Source of the DNA: Undaria pinnatifida
Lineage: Eukaryota > Sar > Phaeophyceae > Laminariales > Alariaceae
NCBI GenBank assembly: GCA_012845835.1
Contig: JABAKD010000028.1
Coordinates: forward strand, 4,067,242 to 4,131,241
DNA: 64,000 bases
Direction: 5' to 3'
Part shown: one piece after another, positions 1 through 11,700 of the stretch
How the letters are laid out: each line of letters opens with the position of its first letter
How positions within the stretch are numbered: the first letter of the stretch is position 1
Made by a program: the position numbers and the translations under genes
Notes under the pieces: generated by a model
Seen by the model: only the letters and a program-made list of their open reading frames with translations
What the model was told of the DNA's origin: nothing
Database searches by the model: none

Positions 1-845
1 GGTTTTTGGTTTTTATCTTGGACTACCTAGGGGCGGTGTGGTGCTTTTTTCTCGGACTGAGGCTTTTTTTTTAAGGGGGGGGGGGGGGGGGCGGAGGAGC
101 TGACTGCTGCATCGTATGCGACGGTCGGTGTCAATAGTTGCGGGATTGTCGCGCGCGCCCGTGCCACCCAAATGATAGTATACCTGGTAGCACTTTGATT
201 TATATATATATATTGGAACCCAAATAATAGTATAGTACTTTCATTTAGATATATATATATCGGGAGCGCGTGTAGGTGAGTTTGTGCCTACGCCAACTAA
301 TTAATCGCGGTTTCTTTTTTGCGAGCTCGCACTTTTTCAGGGTGCTATTGCTGATTTTGCCTCGTCTGGGGGGGCTAAGTATGGTGCGTGTCGTGCACTT
401 AACGCCTTTTCAGCGGAAAACCCGTTGTTTCGGGACAATTTACTTGGATGGAGTATAGGGAGGGGTTTGGGGGTTCTCGAAAACTCGAAGAGTTTACTTG
501 GATTCGAGCTTTGGGAGGGGTTATGGAGCTCTTGAAGGATTGTCAAGGCGCTTTTTTTGTTTTTTCGCAGGCCGCTCATTGCCGCGAGCGACGTCTTATG
601 GGGAATCGATCGGTTACATTGTTGTGCTGTCTCGTTCCAGGTAGATCGTCAGCTGGAGTGCTCCAGGAGCGCTATACACGTGATAGACCCAACATATGGA
701 GGACGGGTGGAGTAAAATGGTGTCCCAGTGATTAAGGTGCAAGAGTGGTGTAACATGTGCACCGTAGGAAAAGCATTTTTCCTTTAGCAAGGTAGCGATG
801 CACGTAGCTCAATCACCATGCATGTAGCACGTGTAGGCTAGCCTA
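1..845. other. Non-coding left end
   Basis: No gene is supported here. The stretch holds a run of 17 G at 75-91, TATATA tracts near 202 and 249, one TACCTGGTA motif at 181, and a decayed TTAA-type MITE around 398-560. All reading frames are short and none resembles a known family. Confidence 0.6.
398..560 (+). repeat. Decayed TTAA-type MITE copy
   Basis: The stretch matches the short palindromic element seen intact at 27375-27464: a GGAAAACCCG block, a GGGACAATTTACTTGGAT block and a TATAGGGAGGGGTTTGGGGG block follow in the same order. The second half is partly duplicated (TTTACTTGGATTCGAG). It lacks clean ends, so it is an old copy. Confidence 0.5.
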
Positions 846-849
846 TAAA

Positions 850-1050
850 TTCTAACCTGTGTTTGGGCTGATCGGTGTTGTTTGCCCTACTTGCGCGATG
901 GCCAACTTTTTTTTCTTTAGTTTTGAACAGCTATTTCATGTGTATATCGGGAACGTAGCACGTAGGAATGCCTGTGGTCCCCCTTTCCAAATCGCGACTC
1001 CCCCGAGACTACGCCAAACACAGCCCGACAGGGAACCTTGTATTTGGGTA
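850..1050 (+). repeat. Dispersed repeat, CTATAAACTCG family
   Basis: Member of a family of about 170 bp. The order is CTATAAACTCG, a GGTCGGTGTTGCTTG block, ACTTGCGCGGTGGCTAAT, TTTTTCCTTTAGTTTTCAATAG, then a CATCCCGAAGGGAAACCTTG end. Other copies lie at 10826-10970, 11005-11195, 28140-28480 (two) and 29640-29710, with reverse copies at 38355-38520 and 61375-61560. No reading frame is kept between copies. Confidence 0.55.
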
Positions 1051-1924
1051 GGAACTCGTGAGGGTGTCTGACTCTGCCTACATGCAGGATGGTTCCGCAC
1101 AAAACGTCTTGCAGGACGTCGATTTGATTGGTCGGGGCTGACTTTTCGGCTGTCCGTTTTGTTTGGAAGAACGCCTCCAAAACACGCTGCGGAGCCGCGC
1201 GTCCGCCCCTGTCGACCTCCTGCCCCCCAAAGGCTCCAGCTTCTATAGGGTTGTGTGGGGTCGAGTTAGTCTGGGCCGACGTGGAAAGTTGAACTTCGCC
1301 ACAGGCAACCTGCGGTTATTTTTTTTTAGAGACCGCCCTGCACTTATGGCGAGCAAGGGCGTCTGGGGTCTCCACGAGTGACTGGGGGCGTTTTTACGTC
1401 ATGGAGCGGACAAGTAACGGCAAGACGCCGCATACTCCCCGGCAGTAAGAAAATAACTGGTTGGTACAATTCTGCCTCGTACTTTAGCTTGAAAAGTCTA
1501 GGATCTGTGTGGCAGATACTTGTCTTTCTTGAGTTGTTAGCTCCGTTCCGTGCTTTAGCTTGATACTCTAGGATCTACCAGGTAGGTGCGTGACAGATAT
1601 CGTGAGTTTCGTGACATTTCAGAGGCATGTGGCAGATACCTGTCTCTTACGCGTTTTATGGTCTTAGACTGACCAGGTATGCAACGGACACCTGTCTCTC
1701 GTCCGTTTTTAGCTCTCTGTCGTGCTTTTGCCTGAAGAATCTAGGATATATACATATGTGACAAGAATCAGTCTCCCTCGCGGGTGGTGCAGGTGGTGGG
1801 GCCACACCCATTCCCGTGCTGAACGAAGAGGTGTAGTAGCTTGTGGTCTTGGCTCGATGTCACCTCCTAAAGAGCGAGGAACTTTGGCGTACTCTTAAGA
1901 GTACACAGGCGGGACCACATATCG

Positions 1925-2130
1925 TTGTTGCTGGTGTGTGAACCTTATTCACGTTACGACGCTTGTTATACTTCACCCGTCGGCATCCAGCACAGGCAAT
2001 CAGTGTCCGCGTGCCGATACCTCCCAGAGAGACGGGCTCTGCGGTCAAAAACTGCAGATAGATATATGCACATTGCAAACACAGCAAGAAAAGGTGATTT
2101 GGCCATGCAACGCCAGCCGCAATGAACACG
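1925..2130 (+). repeat. Dispersed repeat, GTGTCCGTGCTGAT family (divergent copy)
   Basis: Shares the order CATCCAGCACA, CAGTGTCCG, GAGACGGGCTCTGCGGTCA, GGTGATTTGGCCATGCAA and CAATGAACACGCGGGCAAA with copies at 13040-13240 (reverse), 24210-24425 (reverse) and 55445-55612. The youngest pair of the family is 6000-6254 and 23290-23549. Confidence 0.5.
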
Positions 2131-3539
2131 CGGGCAAAAATGGTGATACACTCGAGTGTGCGCACCCTTTGTTTTTTAGTAGACTCTACATGCTCTATAG
2201 GATACCCGGCGATCACATCTTATTGTTTTTGGATACACTCGGGTACATATGTACGCGGGCGAGTACCCTAGACTAAATACCTACCAAGTTCTAAACACGA
2301 CCCCCCTTGGAAGGAAGGTGTGTCGTGCTTGAGTGAAGTCGTGATATTTCGCACTGACTCCGTGTCGGCGGGAGTTTCATGTTGTTTAGACAACCAATCG
2401 TATTGATAGCAAGAGAGTGGCCTAACCTATCCGTGGTGGGCGCATGAAAACACACATTGATTACAGCAGGATCGTCAGCGATCGAGATTGCATCAAGTGG
2501 CAAAACCTGAGCAACGGCTTTTGTTGTGCATTTTCCCGCCGCAGTCGCCCCCTAAAGAAAGCCGCGGCCAGGGGGGGGGGGGGGGGAGAGGGATAGAACG
2601 GAAGGCTCGAAAAATGCCAAATTCTGACCGCGTTCCAAAGCGCCGTAGGTGCGTGGGGCGGTAATGCTGCAGTGTGCGCTGTGGGCCCGAGACTCATTTT
2701 TTCATTTTTTTCTGCAATATGAGAGGCAGACAGAGAGTGTCCTACACTGCTTTCGGTGAAAAAACCTTTTTTTTTATAGTGTTTCGTGCATAAAGAAGTC
2801 GAGCCACACTTACTTTCTCACCACCCAATCTGCGGCAAACTCTTTACAAATCGTATTTCGCGGTGATGACGTCATCATCGATTAGCGGGGATATTTCGCA
2901 ACCCCCCTTCCCCCGGGATATGAGGTGCAAGGGGCACAGCTGGAACAATCCACAGCAATAATGTTAATTTTCGAGCACAGCATGCTGCAGGGGGGGGCTC
3001 CCAATAGAGTGCCGGCTGAACAGAGCCACTGCTCTCCATAGTCACACACACACATAGTAGTGCTGGTGAAATCGCTTGGCACGACTTGAAGTCTCTGTCG
3101 TCGTAACTATAGTATCTTACAGGCGTCCCCGATGGATGAAGTAGTAGCTCGTGGGTTGATGCATCAGGGGAGCACAAAAAATAATCTTACCGTCCCACTA
3201 TTTTTTTAGGAACCAGACGAGGGGCGGGGGGGGGTGTACCCAGTTTGTGCATGGGCGTAGTCAAATTACCATAGACCCTCGCATCCCTACTATGCCGGGA
3301 TGGAGCACGTCGGGTTTTCACCAACCAGGCAGACATTGCTTGTACCAGACAAGGGGGGGTTACTAAAACCAAGTACAAAACAAAGTTGAAAAAAAACGCC
3401 GTTTTCACGATTTGGCGCAGAAGCCACAATAAAATGCTCCGATTTTTTTTCGTTTTGACCTTCTCTACGAGTGAGGCTCCGTTTTCTCTTTTTTTTGGTG
3501 TGTGCTCCCCTGAGTGCACACTCACTCGTGCTTGTAGGG

Positions 3540-3812
3540 ACTTCGTATTATTAATACTTAAAAGTTGATGAGCGTAAAGCGCAAGCGCTTGGTGAGTAAG
3601 CAAAGTTCGATGAAAATCGACGAGCGTACAATAACTTCAAAAGTGGGAATTTCAATGCTTAATTAACCAGAGCCTATATATTATGCATGCGTGATAAAAA
3701 GTGAAGGCACGCACGGGGGGCAGATGGCAAGACATCTAGCTGTCTGTCGTCTGTGACCATGGCTTGTCCAAAAGGTCGCGAGGGGTAAAACCTCTCAATA
3801 ATATGTCGGTTA
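3540..3812 (+). mobile_element. SINE body fragment without tRNA head
   Basis: Matches only the 3' body of the SINE at 7856-8252: GCGCAAGCGCTTGGTGAGT, the TCGATGAAAATCGACGAGC hairpin, then GACCATGGCTTGTCC. The tRNA-like head is absent, as in the body-only copy at 13740-13960. Confidence 0.5.
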
Positions 3813-4326
3813 TTATAGTCGTCTGTCAACCCACCATCCAACTAATACTAGCGTGGTAATGACCAACTCACTGCGGAGATGTCGACCTCCAGGATGCCGA
3901 TCTCGAGATAGATTGTATTTATTTGTGCCCCTGCCCTGTTCTATTAATAACCAAACATTTACTTGTAGCGGCCGTGGACACCCCTATCCTCGAGGTAGTA
4001 GTAGTTCTCATGTACATCAGCCACCTGTATTGTCACGCACGGGGTTGGTTGAGCTGGAGAAGAGTGAAAGTGACGATGAAAAAATAGAACAAGATACGAT
4101 AGGTGATGCAAAAAGCAACCCTACTCCCATTCAATACCTGGTACATCATATACGATCTCTTGTCGGTATGTTTGGGCTGGCACATACATACATACACACG
4201 ATAAATGTTGCGAGCCCCTCAGCGATGCGTGTACTCGACGAGTGAATGAGTGAGTGAGTGCATTTTTGAGAATGTGAGCATCCAGCCATCTATCCACATG
4301 AAATATATGTATATACTATGTACATG

Positions 4327-4410
4327 TACCAACAACGCAGCTTGCAAAGATGGGTATTGACCCGAAATTCGTCGAACTCACGGCTGACGTCCTTGAAGTA
4401 TTTTTTATTA
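4327..4410 (+). repeat. QLAKMS-core repeat, short form
   Basis: About 75 bp, ACGCAGCTTGCAAAGATG then GTCGAACTCACGGCTGACG. Read from CAG it gives QLAKMGIDPKFVELTADV. Related copies: 6641-6731, 6832-6912, 20286-20360, 38838-38910 and 56176-56245, reverse copies 22730-22795, 38962-39025 and 39374-39435, and a fragment near 61988-62022. Confidence 0.6.
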
Positions 4411-4415
4411 TAAAA

Positions 4416-5890
4416 CATGACAATACGCTCCAGCTGTGAGATCGGAGATTTTGTCGAAACTCATCTTTGCAAGCTGTGTGTGATACTCCGATCGCGCGTA
4501 TTACGGGTTGTGTGTCCTCATTAAGGATATAGGTCGGCGACTCCCCTTGCAACTACAGTGTAGCTATCAGGGTCAACAGGGTGATGTTAGTCAGTCTGTG
4601 CGCGGAAACTATAAAACCCGTTTCTGAGGGGGACAAAAACTGACGGCTGTGGAAGAAAATGCATCCGTTTATCAAGTTAATTCTGTAAGTCGAATAACCG
4701 GTGAGGGGAGGGCGGAGTTTTGAAGGACGTGGGGGCCTGGTTTTGATCAAAAGGGAGCGGGGTTGGAGGGGGAGGGGGAGGCGGACGGGCGGGCAATATC
4801 TGCGTGGAAGCTATAAATCCTTTAAGGGTATAAATCTGACGGTTTTGGGAAAAAAATGAAAATAAAAAAAAATCACCAGTTTATCATAGGGGGAGTGGGT
4901 TGGGGCGGGGGTGGGGCGGGTGGGGCGGCTCAATCTGTGCGTGGAAACTATACATTCTTTTGAGGGGATAAATGTGACGGTTTTGGAAAGAATGCATCAG
5001 TTTATCATGTATATCCTGGGGTAAGTCGTACAATTAGTGAGTAGAGGGCGGAGTGTTCGAGGGGGTGGGGGTGGGATGGGGTGGGGGAGTGGGAAAGTGG
5101 GGGGGGGGGGCGGGGGGGAGGGGGGGGGGGGGAGGGAAGGGCTCTAGGTGGCATAGATGTAGGGGTTTGTTATACGTGTGGTGCTAGGTCTAGGCGATGG
5201 CGCGGGTGTTGGGGAAGGAGGGGGCGTTCGGGGCGGGGGGTGGGGGGCGGGGGAGGGGGGGGGGGGGGGGAAGCAGCGGCATGGATGGCTCTAGAAAGAT
5301 AATGAGGTGATATCCAGTGCGTGAAGTGTTTATTAATCTGGCGGATTTCGATTTTAGGTGGGACGTTTGAGCAAGGGAGAGCGAGAAGGGGGGGGGGGAG
5401 AGGGGGGGGATTTTTCAGGAGGTTTAGGTCACATGTAATATTCAAATACACTCCGGCTGTGAGATCAAAGATATGTAGGGGCTTGTTATACGCGTGGTGC
5501 TAGGTCCAGGCGATCGTGCGGGTGGTGGGAAAAGAGGATGCGTTGGAGGGGGGGGTTGAGGGGGGTGGGGAGAAGAATGAAAACTACGCCATGGATGGTC
5601 AGAAAGATGATGACGTGATATCAACTGCGTAGAGGTGTTTATTACTCTGGCCGATTTCGATTGTAAGTGGGGCGTTTGAACAAACTGGGCGGAAAAAAAA
5701 AAAAGAAGAGGGGGGGGGGGGGAAGGGATCGGGGGAGGGGGGGGTTGAACAACAAGAGGGATCGGGGGAGGGGGAGGGGAGGGGGGGGGGGCGGGGGGCG
5801 GGACAATTCAATATGTGCGCGGAAACTATAAATCCTTCAAGTAAAGAGGACAAGCCTGACGATTGTAGCAAGAAGACATCCCTTTATATC
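4416..5890 (+). repeat. Composite G-rich repeat, inverted partner at 46.5-47.9 kb
   Basis: Begins with the long form of the QLAKMS-core repeat (4428-4550). It continues into three to four tandem, diverged units of about 180 bp, each with GTGCGYGGAAACTATAAA, a GACGGTTTTGG block, CATCAGTTTATCATG and a G-rich segment. The G runs near 5100-5130, 5250-5270, 5390-5410 and 5711-5790 are long enough for G-quadruplexes. The same order of blocks appears reversed at 46535-47876 with high similarity. No coding sequence is supported. Confidence 0.65.
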
Positions 5891-5999
5891 ATCTGCTTGG
5901 TAGTGTTTACTATTCTAGCAGATTTGATGTTACATGTGGTATTCAACCCAGTGTTTAGGTGTAGTAAATAACGTGTTAAATGTTCATAATTTGTTGTTG

Positions 6000-6254
6000 T
6001 GTGTGTGTGTGTTCTTCACATTAAACCGTTCTTCTACTCGTCGACATCCAGCACACCCAGTGTCCGTACTGATTCTTCACCCTAGAAAGATCAGCTCTGT
6101 GGTCACAAGCTACGACACAGAGATAATGCATCGTAATGCATTCGACAACGCAATGTCATGCCCTAGTACTGGGTACGACAGGCACAACATACATACGTCA
6201 GCAACAGAAATACATTGGAAGAGAGAAATACGAAATAAACAAAAACAAAAACAA
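6000..6254 (+). repeat. Young dispersed repeat copy (inverted twin at 23.3 kb)
   Basis: Nearly identical to the reverse complement of 23290-23549. In about 245 bp I noticed a single substitution (GCTACGACAC here, GCCACGACAC there) plus differences in the flanking GT and A-rich runs. It belongs to the GTGTCCGTGCTGAT family. It ends in an AAACAAAAACAAAAAC tail, which resembles the A-rich 3' end of a retroposed sequence. Confidence 0.65.
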
Positions 6255-6423
6255 GTTGTACATGGATCAAAAGCTAGATTTTATTTATATATAACATAGT
6301 ATGTGTAACATGGTATGTATGTGTCCAGCAGGGTCGGACTCCAGCCATCTACTTTCTTTCAAGGAGTGGAAAGAGGGCATGAAGAACGTCGAGGAGCGAC
6401 TTCTTCTTCTGTCTGATGAAACA

Positions 6424-6630
6424 TAATATTATTATTTTGAAAAGAAAAAAAAGGACCCCTCCCAACAAAAAGCTCACCCATATACCTGGTGTGTGTATTA
6501 TTTTGAAAAGAAAAAAAAAGGACCCCTCCCAACAAAAAGCTCACCCATATACCTGGTGTGTGTGTATTATTTTGAAAAGAAAAAAGAAGGACCCCTCCCA
6601 ACAAAAAGCTCACCCACATACCTGGTAGTA
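6424..6630 (+). repeat. Tandem repeat, three units of about 67 bp
   Basis: Three near-identical units start near 6426, 6493 and 6562. Each holds TATTATTTTGAAAAGAAAAA, GGACCCCTCCCAACAAAAAG, CTCACCCA and an ATACCTGGT end. A fourth degraded unit lies at 6755-6825 beside a QLAKMS-core repeat, so this array and the core repeat form one composite block. Confidence 0.75.
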
Positions 6631-6640
6631 TATTACAAGT

Positions 6641-6912
6641 ACCAACAACGCAGCTAGCTTGCAAAGATGAGAGTACGACTGACTATTGACCCGGAAATCG
6701 TCGAACTCACGGCTGACGTCCTTAAAATATTTATATATAGACTATATACTATATGCATATTTATTTTTTTTGGATCAAAAGAATAGGACCCCTCTCATTA
6801 AGAAAAACTCACCCACATAGTATATAACAAGCACCAACAACGCAGCTTGCACTAAGATGAGCTTATTGACCCGAAAAACCGTCGAACTCACGGCTGACGT
6901 CCTTGAATTTTT
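6641..6912 (+). repeat. Two QLAKMS-core repeats, short form
   Basis: Copies at 6641-6731 and 6832-6912. Both have the ACCAACAACGCAGC left end, the GTCGAACTCACGGCTGACGT core and an AT-rich right end. Small indels differ between them (a GTACGACTG insertion in the first), so neither preserves the same frame throughout. Confidence 0.6.
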
Positions 6913-7855
6913 TTTTTATTTAATAATAACGTCATCATGAATGAGTGAGCGAGCGTGTTGCTTGCTATTCGATGACAATGGATGTGTGGGAACAAAAGGT
7001 TATTATGCCGCCCGTTGTTCCCAGTCCTAGCATTCGCTCTTGTAGTATCATATCAATGATCAAACACTTCTTACCGCCGTACCACCCTCTTTTCCTTGTT
7101 GTCTGGTATGTAAAGTGAGCACGACACAATACTTTTAGATGTGGTGCCTCCTTCTGGATCCAGGAGTTGTGGTACATGCATGCATGCATGCATGCGGGCC
7201 CACGGCGGCTGCATCGATGATTACATACATACTACTATCAGATTCTTCTGTTGTTGTTGTTGTACTTGTATATATAGACCTATTATTATTGTGTATGTAT
7301 GCGTTCAAGGCGTCACGCATTATAATATTTTATCAACCACAAGATTACTGCGGCAGCCTTCGTATACACAGCAGTTAGTTACTCTAGTAGAGAGACGATG
7401 GAGTGAAACTGCCACTCTGTATTAATAACCCCTTTACATGTATGTGTGGACCCGCGCCCACCCACGTACCACAGGTAGGTACTGGGGTATAGCTTTCGGA
7501 GTAGGAGGAACGACAACAAACCAAACAGGAGGAATGAGGGAGGTGTCCTCCTTTTTCCTGTTTCCTACACGCCCAAACATCGGGAACTGCGGTGTACTTT
7601 CAGGAATTCTGCTGTTTTTTGTCGAACGAAATACCTGAACGCACCTACCTGCTCTTCTCCTCTCCCCTCCTTTCCTTTTGCATATTTATCTGCAGATATG
7701 TCTTACTTATGACGTTGTTGGATTCTGTATGGAGTAAGAACAAATGTTGTTGTCGTTGCTGCTGCGGTCGTTTGATTGTAAAGACCCCCCACTGCTGTGC
7801 TGCTGTTTCGGCTTTGTTGAGGGACAGGATCTACCCACCACAACATATATATGTA
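6913..7855. other. Intergenic, no gene seen
   Basis: Holds short simple runs (CATG repeats near 7176, GTT repeats near 7250). Frames reach about 100 codons but with biased, unfamiliar composition. Nothing recognisable on either strand. Confidence 0.5.
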
Positions 7856-8252
7856 GCCGGTCGCCCCGGTGGCGTATCAGGTTATCCTCAAGCCTGGTAT
7901 AGGTCAGTTTCGTGAGTTCGAATCCCCCCGAGTGCATACTAGTAAAAGGCTCGAGGATAACCTGATACGCGTGGCGTATCAGGTTATTATCCTCGGGCCT
8001 GGTATAGGTCAGTTTCGTGAGTTCGAATCCCCCCGAGTGCATACTAGTGGAAATTCGTGGGGACTTTTTTCTTGCGCAAATTGACTTGCGGAAAGCGCGA
8101 GAGCGTGAGTTAGCAACACTCGATGAAAAATCGACGAGCAGTGGGATTGCTGAACCCTATGCGCGATGCAAATTGAAGGCGAGAACCGGGGGTGGGGGGA
8201 AGGGACGACACCTGTGACCACGGCTAGTCCAGGTCCAGAAGCTGGAAAGTAG
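7856..8252 (+). mobile_element. tRNA-derived SINE with doubled head
   Basis: The 5' head is tRNA-like: an A-box-like TGGCGTATCAGG at 7870-7881 and a B-box-like AGTTCGAATCC at 7915-7925, the usual internal Pol III promoter layout. At 7950-7970 there is a 21-bp inverted piece of the head (CTCGAGGATAACCTGATACG), followed at 7971 by a second head (B box near 8019) and then the body through AGCGCGAGAGCGTGAGTTAG and CTTGTCC-like blocks to about 8252. Other copies are at 12187-12422 and 13421-13704. SINE identity is inferred from the boxes plus copy number; the partner LINE is unknown. Confidence 0.7.
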
Positions 8253-8613
8253 AAGTCTTCAAGAGTGTGCGAAATATATTAGCAACAGCTTTGCCTACTA
8301 AAATATCTGCCAAATTCTGAAGCCGATACTCAAAAACACACCCCCCACTAGGGCCTGAGACCTGAGGCCAATGATACATGAGTACATGAGTGTTGTGTTG
8401 CCTGTTGTCTGACGCCGCCCCGCCCGGTATTGATCGCTTTTCATCAGATGCCGCCCGCGGGCGCCTGGCCGCCCGAGGAGTTCATAAAGATGTGCCGAGG
8501 TGCAACACTTGCGGCCACAGGGGTCGTATACAAAAAATAAGACAAACGGCCAGCACATCAGCATCCCACATCCTGCATCGCATCGCATGCATCATCGCGA
8601 GTTCAATCTTCAG

Positions 8614-8705
8614 GAGTGCGAGTCGTTGCCGAGCGTTCACGACATCGGCTCTTAGAATGTTCCCGTCGTTGATTGCGGCATCGAGCTCCCGCATCGGAGG
8701 CAGAC
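8614..8705 (+). CDS. PP2C exon 1 (5' limit uncertain)
   Basis: Ends SSSRIGGR with a split codon (phase 1) at a GTGAGT donor. The C joins AG of the next exon to give Gln, making GGRQSQEDR, the usual start of a PP2C domain. A possible acceptor ends at 8613 (CAATCTTCAG). The alternative is translation from ATG 8657, which gives 16 residues before the junction. The frame stays open upstream to about 8390 but without an ATG. Confidence 0.6.
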
Positions 8706-11700
8706 GTGAGTGCAGAGAGGCTGTGGCAGTAGGTACACAGGTGGAGCAGAGAGGGATAGTGGAGTTTGGCGCTGTTTTTTCCTCAGTTCAAATTTCCAGA
8801 TAAAGGTAGGATAGGAAATCAAGACACAGCAGCAGCAGTAGACTCAGCGGCAGCAGTGGCCATGCGGAGACACCTTGACTTGAAGTTGGTAGTGCCCTTC
8901 TAAGTAATGCCAGGCAGCTTCATGTCGGGGTGGATGGGTGGCGTGAAGGGCTCTCCCCCGCCACCCGAGCTGTGCATTCCGGGAGTTGTTGTATAACCCA
9001 TTCGGCTGAATTCAGATGGCAGCGCGGTGAGATAAGGGATCACATAGAGTCTCAGTCACAGACATCATCTCCCCCGCCTGCAGATTTGCACATCTGCACC
9101 AACGGTCGACTTGCATTGCTGCTGTTCCTTATGTCCAGGTTTCTGAGCAAGCTACGTCCATATCGCCCTCCCCATGACTCCCTCTTGATGCGCAGAGAGC
9201 CAGGAGGACAGGGTCGTGTCTATACCCGACCTCAACGCGTGCATTCCCGAGGCGAGCAGATCGGAGCTTGATCCTCCCAGAAGCTTTTTCGGTATCTTCG
9301 ACGGACGTGAGTGCCCACGGTGACATGATAATTGACGCATTATTGCCAACCTCAACTTTAGTCGTTTTAGTACTGCACTTCACATAAGGACATACTTCAC
9401 ACTCAATTAACACTTATTTACCCTCAAAATGGGAGCGCAGTGCTAAAAAGGTTTTCGTTTCTCCAACTCCATTTTTTTCCATTTTATAATACCAAGTGTT
9501 TTGTTTTTTGTGTCCGCTTAGTGCAGGAATGCTACGCGTACAGGAGTCTTTCTCAACTTGCATCCAGTGCTTGGGAAAAACTACTTGGAATTAGTATGGA
9601 ATAACTTTGTCAGTGTTATCCCGTTTACTGCTGCACTGCACATTAACACATAGTTAATACTAACTACAAGTAATTTGCACCCGAAACGGGAGTGTAGTGC
9701 TGAAAGGTCACAAGAGCGCTTACTGCTACCAGGTATTTGCTTATTAGATTCCAGGACCAGCAGGGGTACTGGTGATTTGCTGCTTTTTGCATCAGTTGAC
9801 ATGTGGGACTCGAACATGTCATGACGTAGCATGTTGCCCTGCCTGCTGCGCCAGCACCTGTCCGTGTTGGGCGGCTTGACGGGGCTGCCGCAGAATTAAA
9901 CAGCCATACGAGTAGCTACGATCGAGTCGCGCTCCTTTTGTTTTTTGACCGGATCCGTCGTCGTCTCTTCGATTATTTTTCGTCTTTTTTTTGTTCGTGC
10001 GTCCTCTTGCTGTGTGAGAGTGCATTCGTTCCGTTGTTCGTTTGCCTCATCACATGTTTGTTTGCCCTTGTTTGCTTGTTTGTTCGTTCATGTCAACCCT
10101 GTGTGTGCGGAAACAAAGCAAAATGTGCTCCATGTGTTTTGTTGTGTTAGCGGCAGTGGTTGATAGCGGCATACCAGTATTTTAATGTGACATTTTTATT
10201 ATTTTATAGTAAAAATGAACAAAAATGAAAAAAAAATTACTCCTTGGGTATATTACAAAAGCAAAAATACAGTACACTCCAGCTGTGAGATCGGAGATTT
10301 TGTCGGAACTCGTCTTTGCAAGCCGTGTGTGATTCGTGCTTCGATCGCGCGTGTCACGGGGTGGGCATGTCCCCAAGAAGGACATAGACTAGGTCCGCGT
10401 CTCCCCTCAGTAGCGCTCGTAGTTACTGCTGTAGTATATACCAGGGCCAACAGGGTGATGCAAAGACGTCAAATCTTGAGTAACTGTTCTGTGGCAATAT
10501 TGCGGCATCCTATGTACCAGGTATGACATACAACAAGCAGTGGTACCGCCTCTCCGGTAAGAAGCCGAGATCATATTATTAATAGTTCGTCAGCCTAGAT
10601 TCTTACTCAAGACAGGACGTGTCCCATACCAGGTACAAAATTCTGTACAAAAGCTACACAATTTCTTACTCCCCGTAATTTGTAGGCTGAGCTTCTTGTG
10701 GGGGCTCTTTCTCATGAGGAAAGGGCCGGGTACGAACGAGGGTGTATGAATAAATGTGCATTTTTTTTTTCGTGATTAAGGTTTGGCGCATTTTTTTTTC
10801 GGTTTACGGCAGCGTGTCATGCGATATGTGTAGACTAAGCTATAAACTCGCTTGTGCTGGTGCGGTGTTTGCTTGCTAATTTGATAGGTGACTTGCGCGG
10901 TGCTATGATATGGCTAATTGTTTTTTCCGTTAGTTTTCAATAGTTTTTCCCCTCTTTTGCCGTCTTGTGGCGCAATTTTTTTCGGCTTACGGCAGCGTGT
11001 CATACGATATCGTAGACTAAGCTATAAACTCGCTTGTGCTGGTCGGCGTTTGCTCATTTGATTGGTGACTTGCGCGGTGCTATGATATGGCTAATTGTTT
11101 TTTCCTTTGGTTTAAATAGTTTTTTCCCTCTCATGCCATCTTGCAACCCCCCCGGTTTTTCAAGCAAACCACACCACATCCCGAAGGGAAAGCTTGTATC
11201 ATACATCCCTGGCTGGTTTTATCCTGTCTTTGTGCAGATGGCGGGCATGCCTGCAGCAATTTTCTGTCGAAGAGGTTCCACACAGACCTCGCACGGAGCC
11301 CGTTGCTAAGATCCGATCCCAAGGCCGCACTGCTAGACGTTTGGGGAGATTTGGATCGACAGTTCTACGAGATTTGCTTACAGGTTCGTGTAGTACTATG
11401 AGCAGCAGTAGTGTATTAGAGGTCCCTCTATCGTGCCGATGTGTGCCAGCCGGAAATCCTGGCACTGTAGCGGCATCGGCACTAATTCGCATGCTCCCAC
11501 TACTGCTGTCTGTCCTCATCTATCTGCGCCAACCGATTTTACATGCACTATAGCGGGAAACCGGCACTACGCAGCCGGTACTATGGAGGGGCCACTACTG
11601 CTGCACCTAACGACGAGCAAAGCGAGTTTACGATTCACGACGATGCCTACAAAAGAAGTAGCGGCTCCTTCCCAGCCTGTGCATTATAGCGTGCCCGAAG

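Noticed and set aside
3853..4245. 130-codon plus-strand frame starting near GTGGTAATGACC
   Set aside because: No recognisable domain, no matching neighbours or splice context, and its length is not exceptional for 64 kb. Kept only as a note.
7135..7425. Overlapping frames around CATG and GTT repeats
   Set aside because: Composition is set by simple repeats and no frame resembles a protein family.
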